Shown in pieces: positions 1-5,900 of a stretch of DNA of 7,670 nucleotides (within the stretch, counting starts at the first letter, position 1; each line of letters starts with the position of its first letter). A program made the position numbers and the translations under genes. The stretch covers positions 3,246-10,915 of the forward strand of contig DHHB01000026.1 in assembly GCA_002403075.1 (NCBI GenBank). Direction: 5' to 3'. The stretch is from a bacterium UBP1_UBA4783 (lineage in GTDB: Bacteria > Krumholzibacteriota > Krumholzibacteriia > Krumholzibacteriales > Krumholzibacteriaceae). The notes under the pieces are model-generated. The model saw only the letters and a program-made list of their open reading frames with translations. It was not told the origin of the DNA and made no database searches.

Positions 1-1053
1 GATTGGTATTATGCTGAGGGATTGCCCGAATTGCGCGTGGGTCGCTTTCCGGCAGCGAATCGAGCGCAACTGCTCGCGATGATCAGCAAGGATATTTGGC
101 ATGTCGAAAACACACCGAACGATACCTGGGGCCATACAACGAGCCTGTGGGGATTCTGTCAAAGCACTGACGGCAACAGCGGCCCTCTCCTCAAGGCGAT
201 ATGCGAGGACTTTTGGAGTCGTGTTCCGAGCCACCTGGTCAAGTACACCCTGCTCGATACGATGTGGACGTACCCGGTGCGGGAAACGCAAGCCGTGGCG
301 GAATGGAATGCCGGACGAGGAACTATCTGGATGCAAGGAACGTCATCGACGCCCTATAGGGCCAATCAATTCTTTTCCAAGAGTGCAGGATGGAATATCG
401 GCAAGCTTGCGGTGGATAAGCTGCCGCTCGTAATCGGCGCGAACTGCGGCATCGGGGCATATGACATGGCTCAAAGCGCGACCTACGGCGAGCCGGTGGC
501 GCAGGAGCTTCTCGGCAGCGACCCGCAACGCGGGGCCTGGGCGGTAATCGCTCCCAGCCGCGGCACCTGGATCGAAGGTGACCGCCAGATGTGCGATGCG
601 CTCAATGAGTATTTGTACGTGGAACCGGTTCAAGATCTCGGAACGGCCTTCATGCTCGCTCTTCGTGATATGAGGCAAGGAAATGAACGGCAGTGCGCCG
701 AATCGTTCAACCTGCTCGGCGATCCAATGGCGCCTGTTCCAACTATGGAGGTGACTGAAGTCGAGGAGCAGACTCCGGATTATACTCGGCTCAGGCTGTA
801 CCCGAATCCATTCAACCCTTCGGTGACAATCGAGTACGACGTTCCGCAGCCGTGTTTCGTTGAACTGACGATTTACAACATTTTAGGGCAGAGAGTATGT
901 CGGCTGGTCAGCGAGTTGCGGAATTCAGGCTCGTATAGCGCAATCTGGAAAGGCGTGGACGGGGAAGGAAGACGAGTGAGTTCGGGTGTCTATTTCTGCA
1001 GGCTTCTCGTTGGGGCGCACCAGGAATTGAGAAAGGTGATTTTGCTGCAGTGA
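1..1053 (+). CDS. C25 (gingipain-like) secreted peptidase with T9SS sorting domain, 5'-truncated
   Basis: The frame is open to the left edge, so the start, signal peptide and N-terminal part lie outside the window. The TTG at 22 is internal, because the codons before it (DWYYAEG) continue a C25-typical block ending VGRFPA. What remains is the second half of a caspase-like C25 domain, including a hydrophobic strand ending in Asn-Cys (Cys codon 445-447), the usual place of the catalytic cysteine, then GAWAVIAPSRGTW and NLLGDPM, both common in this family. Where the family normally has Gly-His-Gly-Ser, this protein reads QGTSSTP (Thr codon 340-342), so the catalytic histidine may be lost. The last ~87 residues (from about 790) form a beta-sandwich Por/T9SS C-terminal domain with YPNPFNP, YNILGQRV and SSGVYFCRL. 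By family knowledge such proteins are carried across the outer membrane by the type IX system. Base composition is lower in GC than the leftward genes. Family assignment is from motif recognition; activity is doubtful. Confidence 0.85.
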   Translation, partial: DWYYAEGLPELRVGRFPAANRAQLLAMISKDIWHVENTPNDTWGHTTSLWGFCQSTDGNSGPLLKAICEDFWSRVPSHLVKYTLLDTMWTYPVRETQAVAEWNAGRGTIWMQGTSSTPYRANQFFSKSAGWNIGKLAVDKLPLVIGANCGIGAYDMAQSATYGEPVAQELLGSDPQRGAWAVIAPSRGTWIEGDRQMCDALNEYLYVEPVQDLGTAFMLALRDMRQGNERQCAESFNLLGDPMAPVPTMEVTEVEEQTPDYTRLRLYPNPFNPSVTIEYDVPQPCFVELTIYNILGQRVCRLVSELRNSGSYSAIWKGVDGEGRRVSSGVYFCRLLVGAHQELRKVILLQ

Positions 1054-1081
1054 CTCTCGAAAACGGAAAAGGGGGGCAATC

Positions 1082-1435
1082 ATGATTCAGAAGCGCAATA
1101 TATTGAAGATTGGGTTGATATGCGTGATATGCCTGACATTGCTCGGCTTCGACGGCACTCCCGCCTCCGCAGATCCATGCACGCCATGCGATACTTGGGG
1201 CCTTATCAAGTGTTGCTTTATAGATGAAGTGCCCTGCAAGTGCTGTTCCTGCACCAAGGACATTGAGATGCTGTACGCTTTCTATGTTAATTACCTGCAA
1301 AGTGATCCGGATATTTCGCCGTTTGATATCCTCGAAGGTAAGTACCTTAATTCCTATTTGATGTGGAGAATGAGCTTCTCCCGGCAGACGCCGGCTGGGA
1401 ATGCAACATGGGGGGCAATTAAGAGCCTATTTTAG
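1082..1435 (+). CDS. small exported cysteine-rich protein, unknown function
   Basis: 117 residues, starting at the ATG at 1082, with a G-run (1071-1076) as the ribosome-binding region 5 bases upstream. It lies 28 bases after the peptidase gene and is probably co-transcribed with it. Residues 1-30 are a clear signal peptide: a basic start (KRN), a hydrophobic core and an ASA cleavage site before Asp31. The mature part opens with eight cysteines in 25 residues (33, 36, 44, 45, 52, 54, 55, 57), arranged as CxxC, CC, then C-C-CC-C in a tight cluster. After this comes a cysteine-free tail of about 60 residues, rich in aromatic residues and ending TWGAIKSLF. The pattern fits either several disulfides or a metal-binding knot. 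There is no lipobox and no recognised domain. GC content is low (23 of 60 bases at 1081-1140, 25 of 60 at 1261-1320). I do not recognise the family, and the function is unknown. Confidence 0.75.
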   Translation: MIQKRNILKIGLICVICLTLLGFDGTPASADPCTPCDTWGLIKCCFIDEVPCKCCSCTKDIEMLYAFYVNYLQSDPDISPFDILEGKYLNSYLMWRMSFSRQTPAGNATWGAIKSLF

Positions 1436-1482
1436 CAGTAGCATCGGCAGGGAGCGGCGCGAGCGAAGCCCAAAGAGAGCTC

Positions 1483-2469
1483 CTACCTCCCCCGCACCTT
1501 CTTGAGCCACTCGCGGAACTGCTCCATGTCGCGGACCGGGGTTTCATCGGGCGCCTCGGCCGCGGCCGGTTTGGCATTTGCGGCGTCGGGCGTCCCTTCA
1601 TCCCCGTCGCGGGCCGTCTCGGGCGATTCGGGCCCGCCCGCGGGAGCGGCGAACTTCTCCGCAGGCGGAGCGTCAGGCGTCTCCCCCGCGGGAACCGGCG
1701 GCGCGCCGGCCGCCTCGCGCGGGAGCTCGGCGCGCACCGATGCCTCGGAGCCGCCGCGGCCGACCGTGTTCGCCGCGAGATCGTCCCCCACGTCGTCGAG
1801 GGAGATCGAGAGGATGGGCTCCTCCCCCTCTTCGCCCCCCGGCGGGGGACTCGAGGCGAGCTTGCCCTCGATCCTCGCGATCATGTCCTTGGCCTCGCGG
1901 TTGCCGGGCTCGCGCGCGAGCACGTCGCGGTAGATCGCGAGCGCCTTGTTGTAGTACCCCTGCGCCGCGTAGATCCCGGCGAGCGTCATTGTCGCGAGAT
2001 CGCGGGGGCGTTCGTCGCGGACGGTCTTCCCGTCGGCGAGGTTTATCTCCTTGACGGCGAAGGGGGGCTGCGACTCCTTGAGCGAGCGCGCCGCGTCCTC
2101 GTTCTTCGGATCGATCGCGAGCAACCGCCGGTAGCATTCCGCCGCCTCCGCACGCCGGTCCTCGGCGAGCATGATGTCGCCGAGGAACTTCAGCGCGACC
2201 ATGTTTTCCGCGTCGAGCTCGAGCACGCGGCGGAACTCCGCCTTCGCGCGCTCCGTGGCGCCCGTGTCGTAGAAGCATTTTCCGAGGATGACATGCCCGC
2301 TCGCGTACTCCGGGAACCGCTCGAGCCCCTTCTCGAGGATCTCGATCGCCTTCGCCGTGTCGCCCTGCTTGCGGTACGCGTCGGCGAGCGGCGCGAAGAG
2401 GCGCGAATCGCCCGACCTGTTGTATCGCTCGATGAGGCTCTGGAGCTCTTCGCTCATGGTTCCGCCCAT
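1483..2469 (-). CDS. cytoplasmic TPR protein with Pro/Ala-rich linker and C-terminal FxxWL motif
   Basis: 328 residues from the ATG at 2469. That start has AAAGGA about 8 bases upstream. The in-frame ATG at 2457 (MSEEL) is the alternative, but its nearest purine block is only 3 bases away. The open frame further upstream is Ser/Arg-rich and not coding-like. No signal peptide or membrane segment is seen. Residues about 22-123 form three tandem tetratricopeptide repeats with the usual consensus (A at the turn, P at the end), and a further repeat lies at about 158-191. Residues ~205-308 are an acidic, Pro/Ala-rich, probably disordered linker. The last 19 residues form an amphipathic helix with F318, W321 and L322. 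TPR domains are protein-binding scaffolds, and the conserved-looking tail may be a docking peptide (inference). The gene appears to have its own promoter (2511-2540) and lies 97 bases after the DUF4837 gene. The partner is unknown. Confidence 0.9.
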   Translation of the reverse strand: MGGTMSEELQSLIERYNRSGDSRLFAPLADAYRKQGDTAKAIEILEKGLERFPEYASGHVILGKCFYDTGATERAKAEFRRVLELDAENMVALKFLGDIMLAEDRRAEAAECYRRLLAIDPKNEDAARSLKESQPPFAVKEINLADGKTVRDERPRDLATMTLAGIYAAQGYYNKALAIYRDVLAREPGNREAKDMIARIEGKLASSPPPGGEEGEEPILSISLDDVGDDLAANTVGRGGSEASVRAELPREAAGAPPVPAGETPDAPPAEKFAAPAGGPESPETARDGDEGTPDAANAKPAAAEAPDETPVRDMEQFREWLKKVRGR

Positions 2470-2490
2470 GCCGCCGTTCCTTTCGATGGG

Positions 2491-2504
2491 ATCGGGTCCC
2501 CGAT
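2491..2504 (-). promoter_or_regulatory. short inverted repeat near the predicted +1 of the TPR gene
   Basis: A perfect inverted repeat ATCGGG-tc-CCCGAT lies between the predicted -10 box and the Shine-Dalgarno sequence of the leftward TPR gene. It could be a small operator or a 5'-leader hairpin. At this length chance is also possible. Confidence 0.25.
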
Positions 2505-2510
2505 AGGGAG

Positions 2511-2540
2511 AAGCTAGCAGAGCCGCGCGCGCGCTGTCAA
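2511..2540 (-). promoter_or_regulatory. sigma70-type promoter candidate for the TPR gene
   Basis: On the minus strand a perfect TTGACA (2540-2535) is followed by an 18-base spacer and TAGCTT (2516-2511), a poor -10 (3 of 6 matches). The start would fall near 2504, leaving a leader of about 35 bases before the ATG at 2469. The first part of the spacer is an alternating GC run. The exact -35 in an intergenic gap supports a real promoter, while the weak -10 limits confidence. Confidence 0.45.
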
Positions 2541-2566
2541 GAGCCGCGAATCGCCGGAGCGAATCG

Positions 2567-3589
2567 CTAGAGCCGGAACGTCTCGGCGATGGCGTAGAGC
2601 TCCCGCAGCGGCTCGTTCTTGTCCGCCCCCGGCGCGAACACGACGCAGTCGACGAGCCACAGGCGCGACTTGACGCGGTCGACGATGAAGAACGTGACGA
2701 AGGCGCCGCCATAGTCGCCGACGCTGTTCTCCCAGTAGCCGTCCATGCGGACTGCCGGGTACGGGCCGAGCTTCGTCGCGCGGAACTTCGCGAGATCGCG
2801 GCGCATGACGTCCTTGTCGTACATCCGGAACGCGTAATCCTCGCGGACGCGGTAGAGAGCGGTCGAATCGGCGAGCGTCGCCTCGTCGCGGTCGAACGCG
2901 CGCCACGAGACGCCGAGCATGCGGTTCGGGGTCGGGTTGATGAGCTCGACGCCGGGAACGTCGGGACGCTCCTGATTGAGCGTGTAGTCCATCGGCACGC
3001 GGAGCGTGAAGCCGTATTTCGCGCGGAGCAGCTTTCCGAGGTCGACGTTCTCCGTGCGGAGAAGGAAATCTCGGAGCCGCTCGCGGTTCTCCTCTTCGAT
3101 GATCCCGCGGATGAGCTCGCCTTCGGAGACCGCCGCCCGCTCGAGATCGTCGGCCGACGCCGCGGTCACGATGAGCGTGAGCTGTCCCGTCACGGGGTAA
3201 TCCATCTTCTTGAAGACGCTCGCGCGCCCGGCGAGCACGCTCCTCACGGCCTCGTCGCCGATGAAGCGCTGGATGTAGCTTCCGATCCTCCCCTGATTGA
3301 CGAGGCCGAAGAGCACCATGTTTTTCGCCGGGAGCTCGGCCTCGAGCCGCGAGGCGGGAACGATCTTCACGTTGAACTGGTTCTCCGTGCGCGTGTAGAA
3401 ATCGATCTCGTGCTGGAGCGTGCGGACCATGGTCTCCGAGGGTCCCTCGATCGTCCCCGTTTCGGTGACGAGAACGACGTTGCTGTACGAGCCCGCGGGC
3501 GGCGATAGGTACGCCTCGCGGCCCTTGCACGAGACCGCGGCGAGGCACAGGAGGACGAGAAGAGAGCGCGGAATCAGCGAGTGTTTCAT
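2567..3589 (-). CDS. DUF4837-like lipoprotein
   Basis: 340 residues from the ATG at 3589, which has GGGGTGA about 8 bases upstream. The longer TTG-started frame (3613) adds eight residues before the signal peptide and lacks its own ribosome site. Residues 1-20 are a lipoprotein signal peptide ending AVS with the lipid cysteine at C21; Lys at +2 suggests membrane anchoring outside the cytoplasm. The body matches my memory of DUF4837, a lipoprotein family best known from Bacteroidota. It has an early strand (NVVLVTE), a middle segment on residual or missing values (NMVLFGLVNQG), a helix-rich part with EEENRERLRDFLL, the KYGFTLRVPMDYTL block and a terminal beta part. The family has no established biochemical role. 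The gene starts 41 bases after the anti-sigma stop, so it probably forms the third gene of the sigma operon. That suggests an envelope function tied to this stress circuit (inference). Family identity should be checked by profile search. Confidence 0.88.
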   Translation of the reverse strand: MKHSLIPRSLLVLLCLAAVSCKGREAYLSPPAGSYSNVVLVTETGTIEGPSETMVRTLQHEIDFYTRTENQFNVKIVPASRLEAELPAKNMVLFGLVNQGRIGSYIQRFIGDEAVRSVLAGRASVFKKMDYPVTGQLTLIVTAASADDLERAAVSEGELIRGIIEEENRERLRDFLLRTENVDLGKLLRAKYGFTLRVPMDYTLNQERPDVPGVELINPTPNRMLGVSWRAFDRDEATLADSTALYRVREDYAFRMYDKDVMRRDLAKFRATKLGPYPAVRMDGYWENSVGDYGGAFVTFFIVDRVKSRLWLVDCVVFAPGADKNEPLRELYAIAETFRL

Positions 3590-3609
3590 CGGTCGATCAC
3601 CCCGATGAA

Positions 3610-3639
3610 ACAATAGAGGCTGGGCGCCCGTCAGGGCAA
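3610..3639 (-). promoter_or_regulatory. weak internal promoter candidate before the DUF4837 gene
   Basis: Minus-strand TTGCCC (3639-3634), an 18-base spacer and TATTGT (3615-3610) give four matches of six at each box, positioned correctly for the ATG at 3589. It overlaps the last codons of the anti-sigma gene. The spacer contains the 8-base palindrome GGGCGCCC. It may give the lipoprotein expression independent of the sigma operon, but the match is marginal. Confidence 0.22.
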
Positions 3640-4320
3640 GGACAAATTGAGCCGCTGCGCGCGCTCGCGCTCGAGCGCCTGCTGGAGCAGAATCATGCGC
3701 CGCTCGAGCCCGTCGATCCGGCGCCGCAGGAGCTCGTTCTCCCGCATGAGCGAATCCTCGCGCGAGCCGGCGACGAACCTGAACGCGGACTCCTCCGCCG
3801 CGTCGGGGCCCGTTCCGATGGAGATGACGTTGTCGGAAACCATCCGCGGCGCGGCGTAGCCGCCCCCCGGCGCGTAATCCAAGTAGGCCCCCTGATCCAC
3901 GTAGCCCGTGGACACGGTTCCCGAGGGACGGCTGCTGCGCGCCACCGTGGGCGCGGAGGTCTCAGGCGCGCCGAACCGGCCGAAGGCGAAGATCGCGGCG
4001 ACCGCGACCGCCGCGGCGGCCGCGGCGCCCAGCGCGAAGGAGGGCATCCAGCGCCTCGTGGCGCCGATCGAGGCGCCTTCGCGAAGGCCGAGCCTGTTGC
4101 GCTCCTCGTGTATGCGGCGCTTCACGTTCCACTCGAAGCCCTCCGAGGGCGAAAGCTCGGGCAGCTCGCGCAGCGCGCCGAGGCACGCGTCCGCCTCCTT
4201 GACGAAGAGGGCGCACGACGGACAGCCCGCGAGATGCTCGGCGAGCCTCATGCGCCCCGACTCATCGAGGAATCCGTCCCTGCTCGCGTAGTACAGCTCC
4301 TGCGCTTTCGTGCATTTCAT
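3631..4320 (-). CDS. membrane anti-sigma factor with zinc-finger (ZAS, zf-HC2) domain and periplasmic leucine zipper
   Basis: 229 residues from the ATG at 4320, preceded by AAGGGGA at good spacing. The start overlaps the sigma-factor stop as ATGA, so translation is probably coupled. Residues 1-40 are an anti-sigma zinc finger with Cys3, His29, Cys33 and Cys36 (the HxxxCxxC motif), which binds an ECF sigma factor in the cytoplasm. Residues ~93-114 form one Ala/Val-rich transmembrane helix preceded by Arg89-Arg90. The rest is predicted periplasmic: a Ser/Gly/Tyr/Pro-rich flexible region (120-170), then a charged helix at ~186-223. In that helix L191, L198, L205 and L212 fall exactly seven apart, with N195, I202, M209 and L216 at the other core position, a textbook leucine-zipper coiled coil. 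By family rule it holds the sigma factor inactive until an envelope signal releases it. The zipper is unusual for the family and may mediate dimerisation or partner sensing (inference). Confidence 0.93.
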   Translation of the reverse strand: MKCTKAQELYYASRDGFLDESGRMRLAEHLAGCPSCALFVKEADACLGALRELPELSPSEGFEWNVKRRIHEERNRLGLREGASIGATRRWMPSFALGAAAAAAVAVAAIFAFGRFGAPETSAPTVARSSRPSGTVSTGYVDQGAYLDYAPGGGYAAPRMVSDNVISIGTGPDAAEESAFRFVAGSREDSLMRENELLRRRIDGLERRMILLQQALERERAQRLNLSLP

Positions 4321-5000
4321 TTTCCGTTCCCCTTTAGCGTGCAATCCCTGCCGTTCACGAACGGGGCGACGCTCCGCTTGAAATGCGCCCGCCCCCTGTT
4401 TATGCGGGAGCGAACCGTGCCGAGCTTGAGACCGGTCACGGCCGCTATCTCCTCGTAGCTCATCTCGCTCATCTCGCGGAGCACGAACGGGGACCGGTAC
4501 TTCTCCGGTATCCGCCCGATGGCCCCCTGAACGATCCCCCGCACGTCCTTTCGCTCGAAGTCGTCGTCGGGCCGCTGGGAATCGTCCCTCACGTCGACCC
4601 ACTTCCCGTCGTCCTCGCCGCCCGCGCTCTCGGACCAGAGGCTCACCATCGCGGGACGCCTCTTGGCGGCCCGGATGCGGTTTCTCACGAGGTTCGTCGC
4701 GATGGTGTAGAGCCACGTCGAGAACCGCGCGACCGTTCGATATTTTTCCGCGTGTATGTACGCCTTCACGAAGGTCTCCTGCGCGAACTCCTCCGCCTCG
4801 TCGCGATCGTTGAGCAGGCGGAAGAGGTACGTGAAGAGACGGTTCTTGTACCGCGCGACGAGAACGTCGTAGGCGCGGCTTCGGCCCTCCTGCACGAGCA
4901 GCATGAGCTCCTCGTCGGTGAGCTCGCGAAGATCGATGTCCCGCGACGGCAGTTCGGTGGGTCTGTTCAATCCGTCGTCTCCGTTCTTCGTATCAGTCAT
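4317..5000 (-). CDS. ECF-type RNA polymerase sigma factor (sigma-70 family, RpoE-like)
   Basis: 227 residues from the ATG at 5000. A GTG at 5012 would add four residues, but the GGAG there is only one base from it. From the ATG, GGAG is 13 bases upstream, so the start is uncertain, and a leaderless start is possible. Residues ~45-112 are sigma region 2, with the DEAEEFAQETFVKAY core-binding helix and the RFSTWLYTIATNLVRN promoter-melting part. A charged linker (117-152) follows. Residues ~158-211 are region 4, with IPEKYRSPFVLRE and the helix-turn-helix YEEIAAVTGLKLGTVRSRINRGR that reads the -35 box. Lack of regions 1.1 and 3 makes it an ECF factor. The partner anti-sigma gene follows with a 4-base overlap. 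The upstream GGAAC-containing promoter candidate suggests autoregulation. The regulon is not visible here; an envelope-stress role is inferred from neighbours. Confidence 0.95.
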   Translation of the reverse strand: MTDTKNGDDGLNRPTELPSRDIDLRELTDEELMLLVQEGRSRAYDVLVARYKNRLFTYLFRLLNDRDEAEEFAQETFVKAYIHAEKYRTVARFSTWLYTIATNLVRNRIRAAKRRPAMVSLWSESAGGEDDGKWVDVRDDSQRPDDDFERKDVRGIVQGAIGRIPEKYRSPFVLREMSEMSYEEIAAVTGLKLGTVRSRINRGRAHFKRSVAPFVNGRDCTLKGNGK

Positions 5001-5001
5001 A

Positions 5002-5032
5002 TTTTGATACACTCCGGCGGGGCGAAAGTTCC
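5002..5032 (-). promoter_or_regulatory. ECF-type autoregulatory promoter candidate for the sigma operon
   Basis: Minus strand: GGAACTT (5032-5026), then GTGTATC starting 15 bases after the AAC. This resembles ECF promoters with an AAC at -35 and a CGT-like -10. Read as sigma-E type, GGAACTT also precedes TCAAAA, but at 18 bases, wider than usual. The -10 region ends only a few bases before the ATG at 5000, so the transcript would be leaderless or nearly so. The -35 word is a strong match; the -10 is not. Confidence 0.4.
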
Positions 5033-5063
5033 GTCGCGGCGCCCTTTTATGAGGCCGGCTGCG

Positions 5064-5137
5064 GCCCGGCGCACGGCCGGGCGGCGCCCCCGGGGGCCGG
5101 GCAACCGGCCCGAGCCGGGGCGGCGGCCCGGAGCCGC
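5064..5137. repeat. cluster of GC-rich inverted repeats (stacked hairpins) between the LolB-like and sigma genes
   Basis: Three inverted repeats stand side by side. The first is GCCCGGC-gcacg-GCCGGGC (5064-5082). The second is a 13-pair stem at 5088-5120, made of CCCCGG plus GGGCCGG, with a 4-base loop (GCAA on the plus strand, TTGC on the minus strand) and a 3-base bulge. The third is a 5-pair stem at 5123-5137. Only 7 of 90 bases at 5051-5140 are A or T. There is no T-tract on the minus strand, so it is not a classical intrinsic terminator. It may still act as a transcription-pausing or 3'-end protecting structure after the LolB-like gene, or insulate the sigma promoter. The GNRA-type loop forms only in a plus-strand transcript, for which no promoter is seen. 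Confidence 0.6.
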
Positions 5138-5144
5138 GGCCCCA

Positions 5145-5900
5145 TTATTCGATATAGAACTCCAGCGAATCCGGTGCAATTATTTTAATATCAATGACTT
5201 CCATGCTAATCTTCTCGGGGCCGCCATCCCGCGAGAGCCTGAGGTGCCGGGGGTAGCTCCGCTCCCCCACCGGAACGAGCCCCTCGTAGCGCAAAATATA
5301 CCGGCGGCCGCTCCCGGCGAAGCGCTGCTCGAAAGACCTCGCCCCCTTCTCCCCGTCGCATCGAAGCTCGATCTCTCTCCCCCGCCAGTCCCCCCGAAAC
5401 TCGTATCCGCCGCCGCCGCGCGCGAGCGACGCGCCGGCGGCGTCGGCGCACCGCGGAAACGCGAGAAGAAGCGCGTAGAGGAGATCGTCCGCCTCGATCC
5501 GCTCGCCGAGCCCTTCGGCGACGATATCGAGCGCCTCGTCTCCCGCGATCGAGCGGTCGCCCCCCTCGCGGTATATGACGAGACTGTCGCCGGCGAGTAT
5601 CGTGATGCGCTCGCGGACCGCTCCGAAGAGGCTCGAGTGCTCGAAGTCGATCCGCAGGCGCCCGCCCTCCGCGTGAACGACGCGGCAGAGCCCGCGGAAC
5701 CGGTAGCGCGGAAGCTCGATCCGGACCCTGCCCGAGATCTCGCACCCCGGCCCCGAAGCGCCGAAGGGGAGACATGAGAGGTGCTCGTCGGCGCACGGGA
5801 CGGGCGCGGCGCGCCTGCCCGTGACGGCGCAGGAGGAGGCCGTGATCGCGGCGGCTGCGACGACGACGCGGAGCGTCGATCTCGCGGACGGTGTTCTCAT
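5145..5900 (-). CDS. LolB/DUF4292-like outer-membrane lipoprotein
   Basis: 251 residues. The ATG at 5900 overlaps the stop of the upstream TPR gene as ATGA, so the two are translationally coupled, with GGTGA just before the start. Residues 1-23 are a lipoprotein signal peptide (hydrophobic VVVAAAAIT core, then SS) with lipid Cys24. The mature protein is mainly predicted beta strands: GRVRIELPRYRFRG, CRVVHAEGGRLRIDF, ERITILAGDSLVIYRE and others. This layout and the Gly-Arg start recall the LolB/LolA half-barrel and the DUF4292 family. By the known role of LolB, such proteins accept lipoproteins from LolA and insert them in the outer membrane. The TPR gene immediately upstream belongs to the type that precedes lolB in Betaproteobacteria, which supports this reading. 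Sequence identity to LolB is not obvious, so LolB-like is an inference; a generic envelope lipoprotein is the alternative. It is followed by the GC hairpin cluster. Confidence 0.92.
   Translation of the reverse strand: MRTPSARSTLRVVVAAAAITASSCAVTGRRAAPVPCADEHLSCLPFGASGPGCEISGRVRIELPRYRFRGLCRVVHAEGGRLRIDFEHSSLFGAVRERITILAGDSLVIYREGGDRSIAGDEALDIVAEGLGERIEADDLLYALLLAFPRCADAAGASLARGGGGYEFRGDWRGREIELRCDGEKGARSFEQRFAGSGRRYILRYEGLVPVGERSYPRHLRLSRDGGPEKISMEVIDIKIIAPDSLEFYIE

Noticed and set aside
908..1300. 130-codon minus-strand frame across the peptidase end and the Cys-rich gene
   Set aside because: It lies antisense to the sorting domain, which is clearly recognisable; no ribosome site or domain is seen.
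1071..1419. Ten-base repeat GGGGGGCAAT at 1071-1080 and 1410-1419 flanking the Cys-rich gene
   Set aside because: Too short, and the second copy is inside coding sequence. It could hint at a lost duplicate ribosome site but chance is enough.
1436..1482. Possible bidirectional terminator between the convergent genes (GGAGC at 1451, GCTCC at 1479)
   Set aside because: Only five pairs with a 23-base loop and no T-tract on either strand.
2470..2712. N-terminal extension of the cytoplasmic TPR gene
   Set aside because: The extra 81 residues are Ser/Arg-rich, overlap the DUF4837 coding end and cross the TTGACA promoter candidate.
2514..3548. 344-codon minus-strand frame overlapping the DUF4837 gene
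   Set aside because: Arg/His/Pro-rich out-of-frame shadow; the alternative frame has a lipoprotein signal, a ribosome site and a family-like sequence.
4383..5777. Long plus-strand open frame of 464 codons across the sigma and LolB-like genes
   Set aside because: It is antisense to two well-supported genes, runs through the hairpin spacer, and its Arg/Pro/Ala-rich translation shows no domain. Long antisense frames are expected at about 70% GC.
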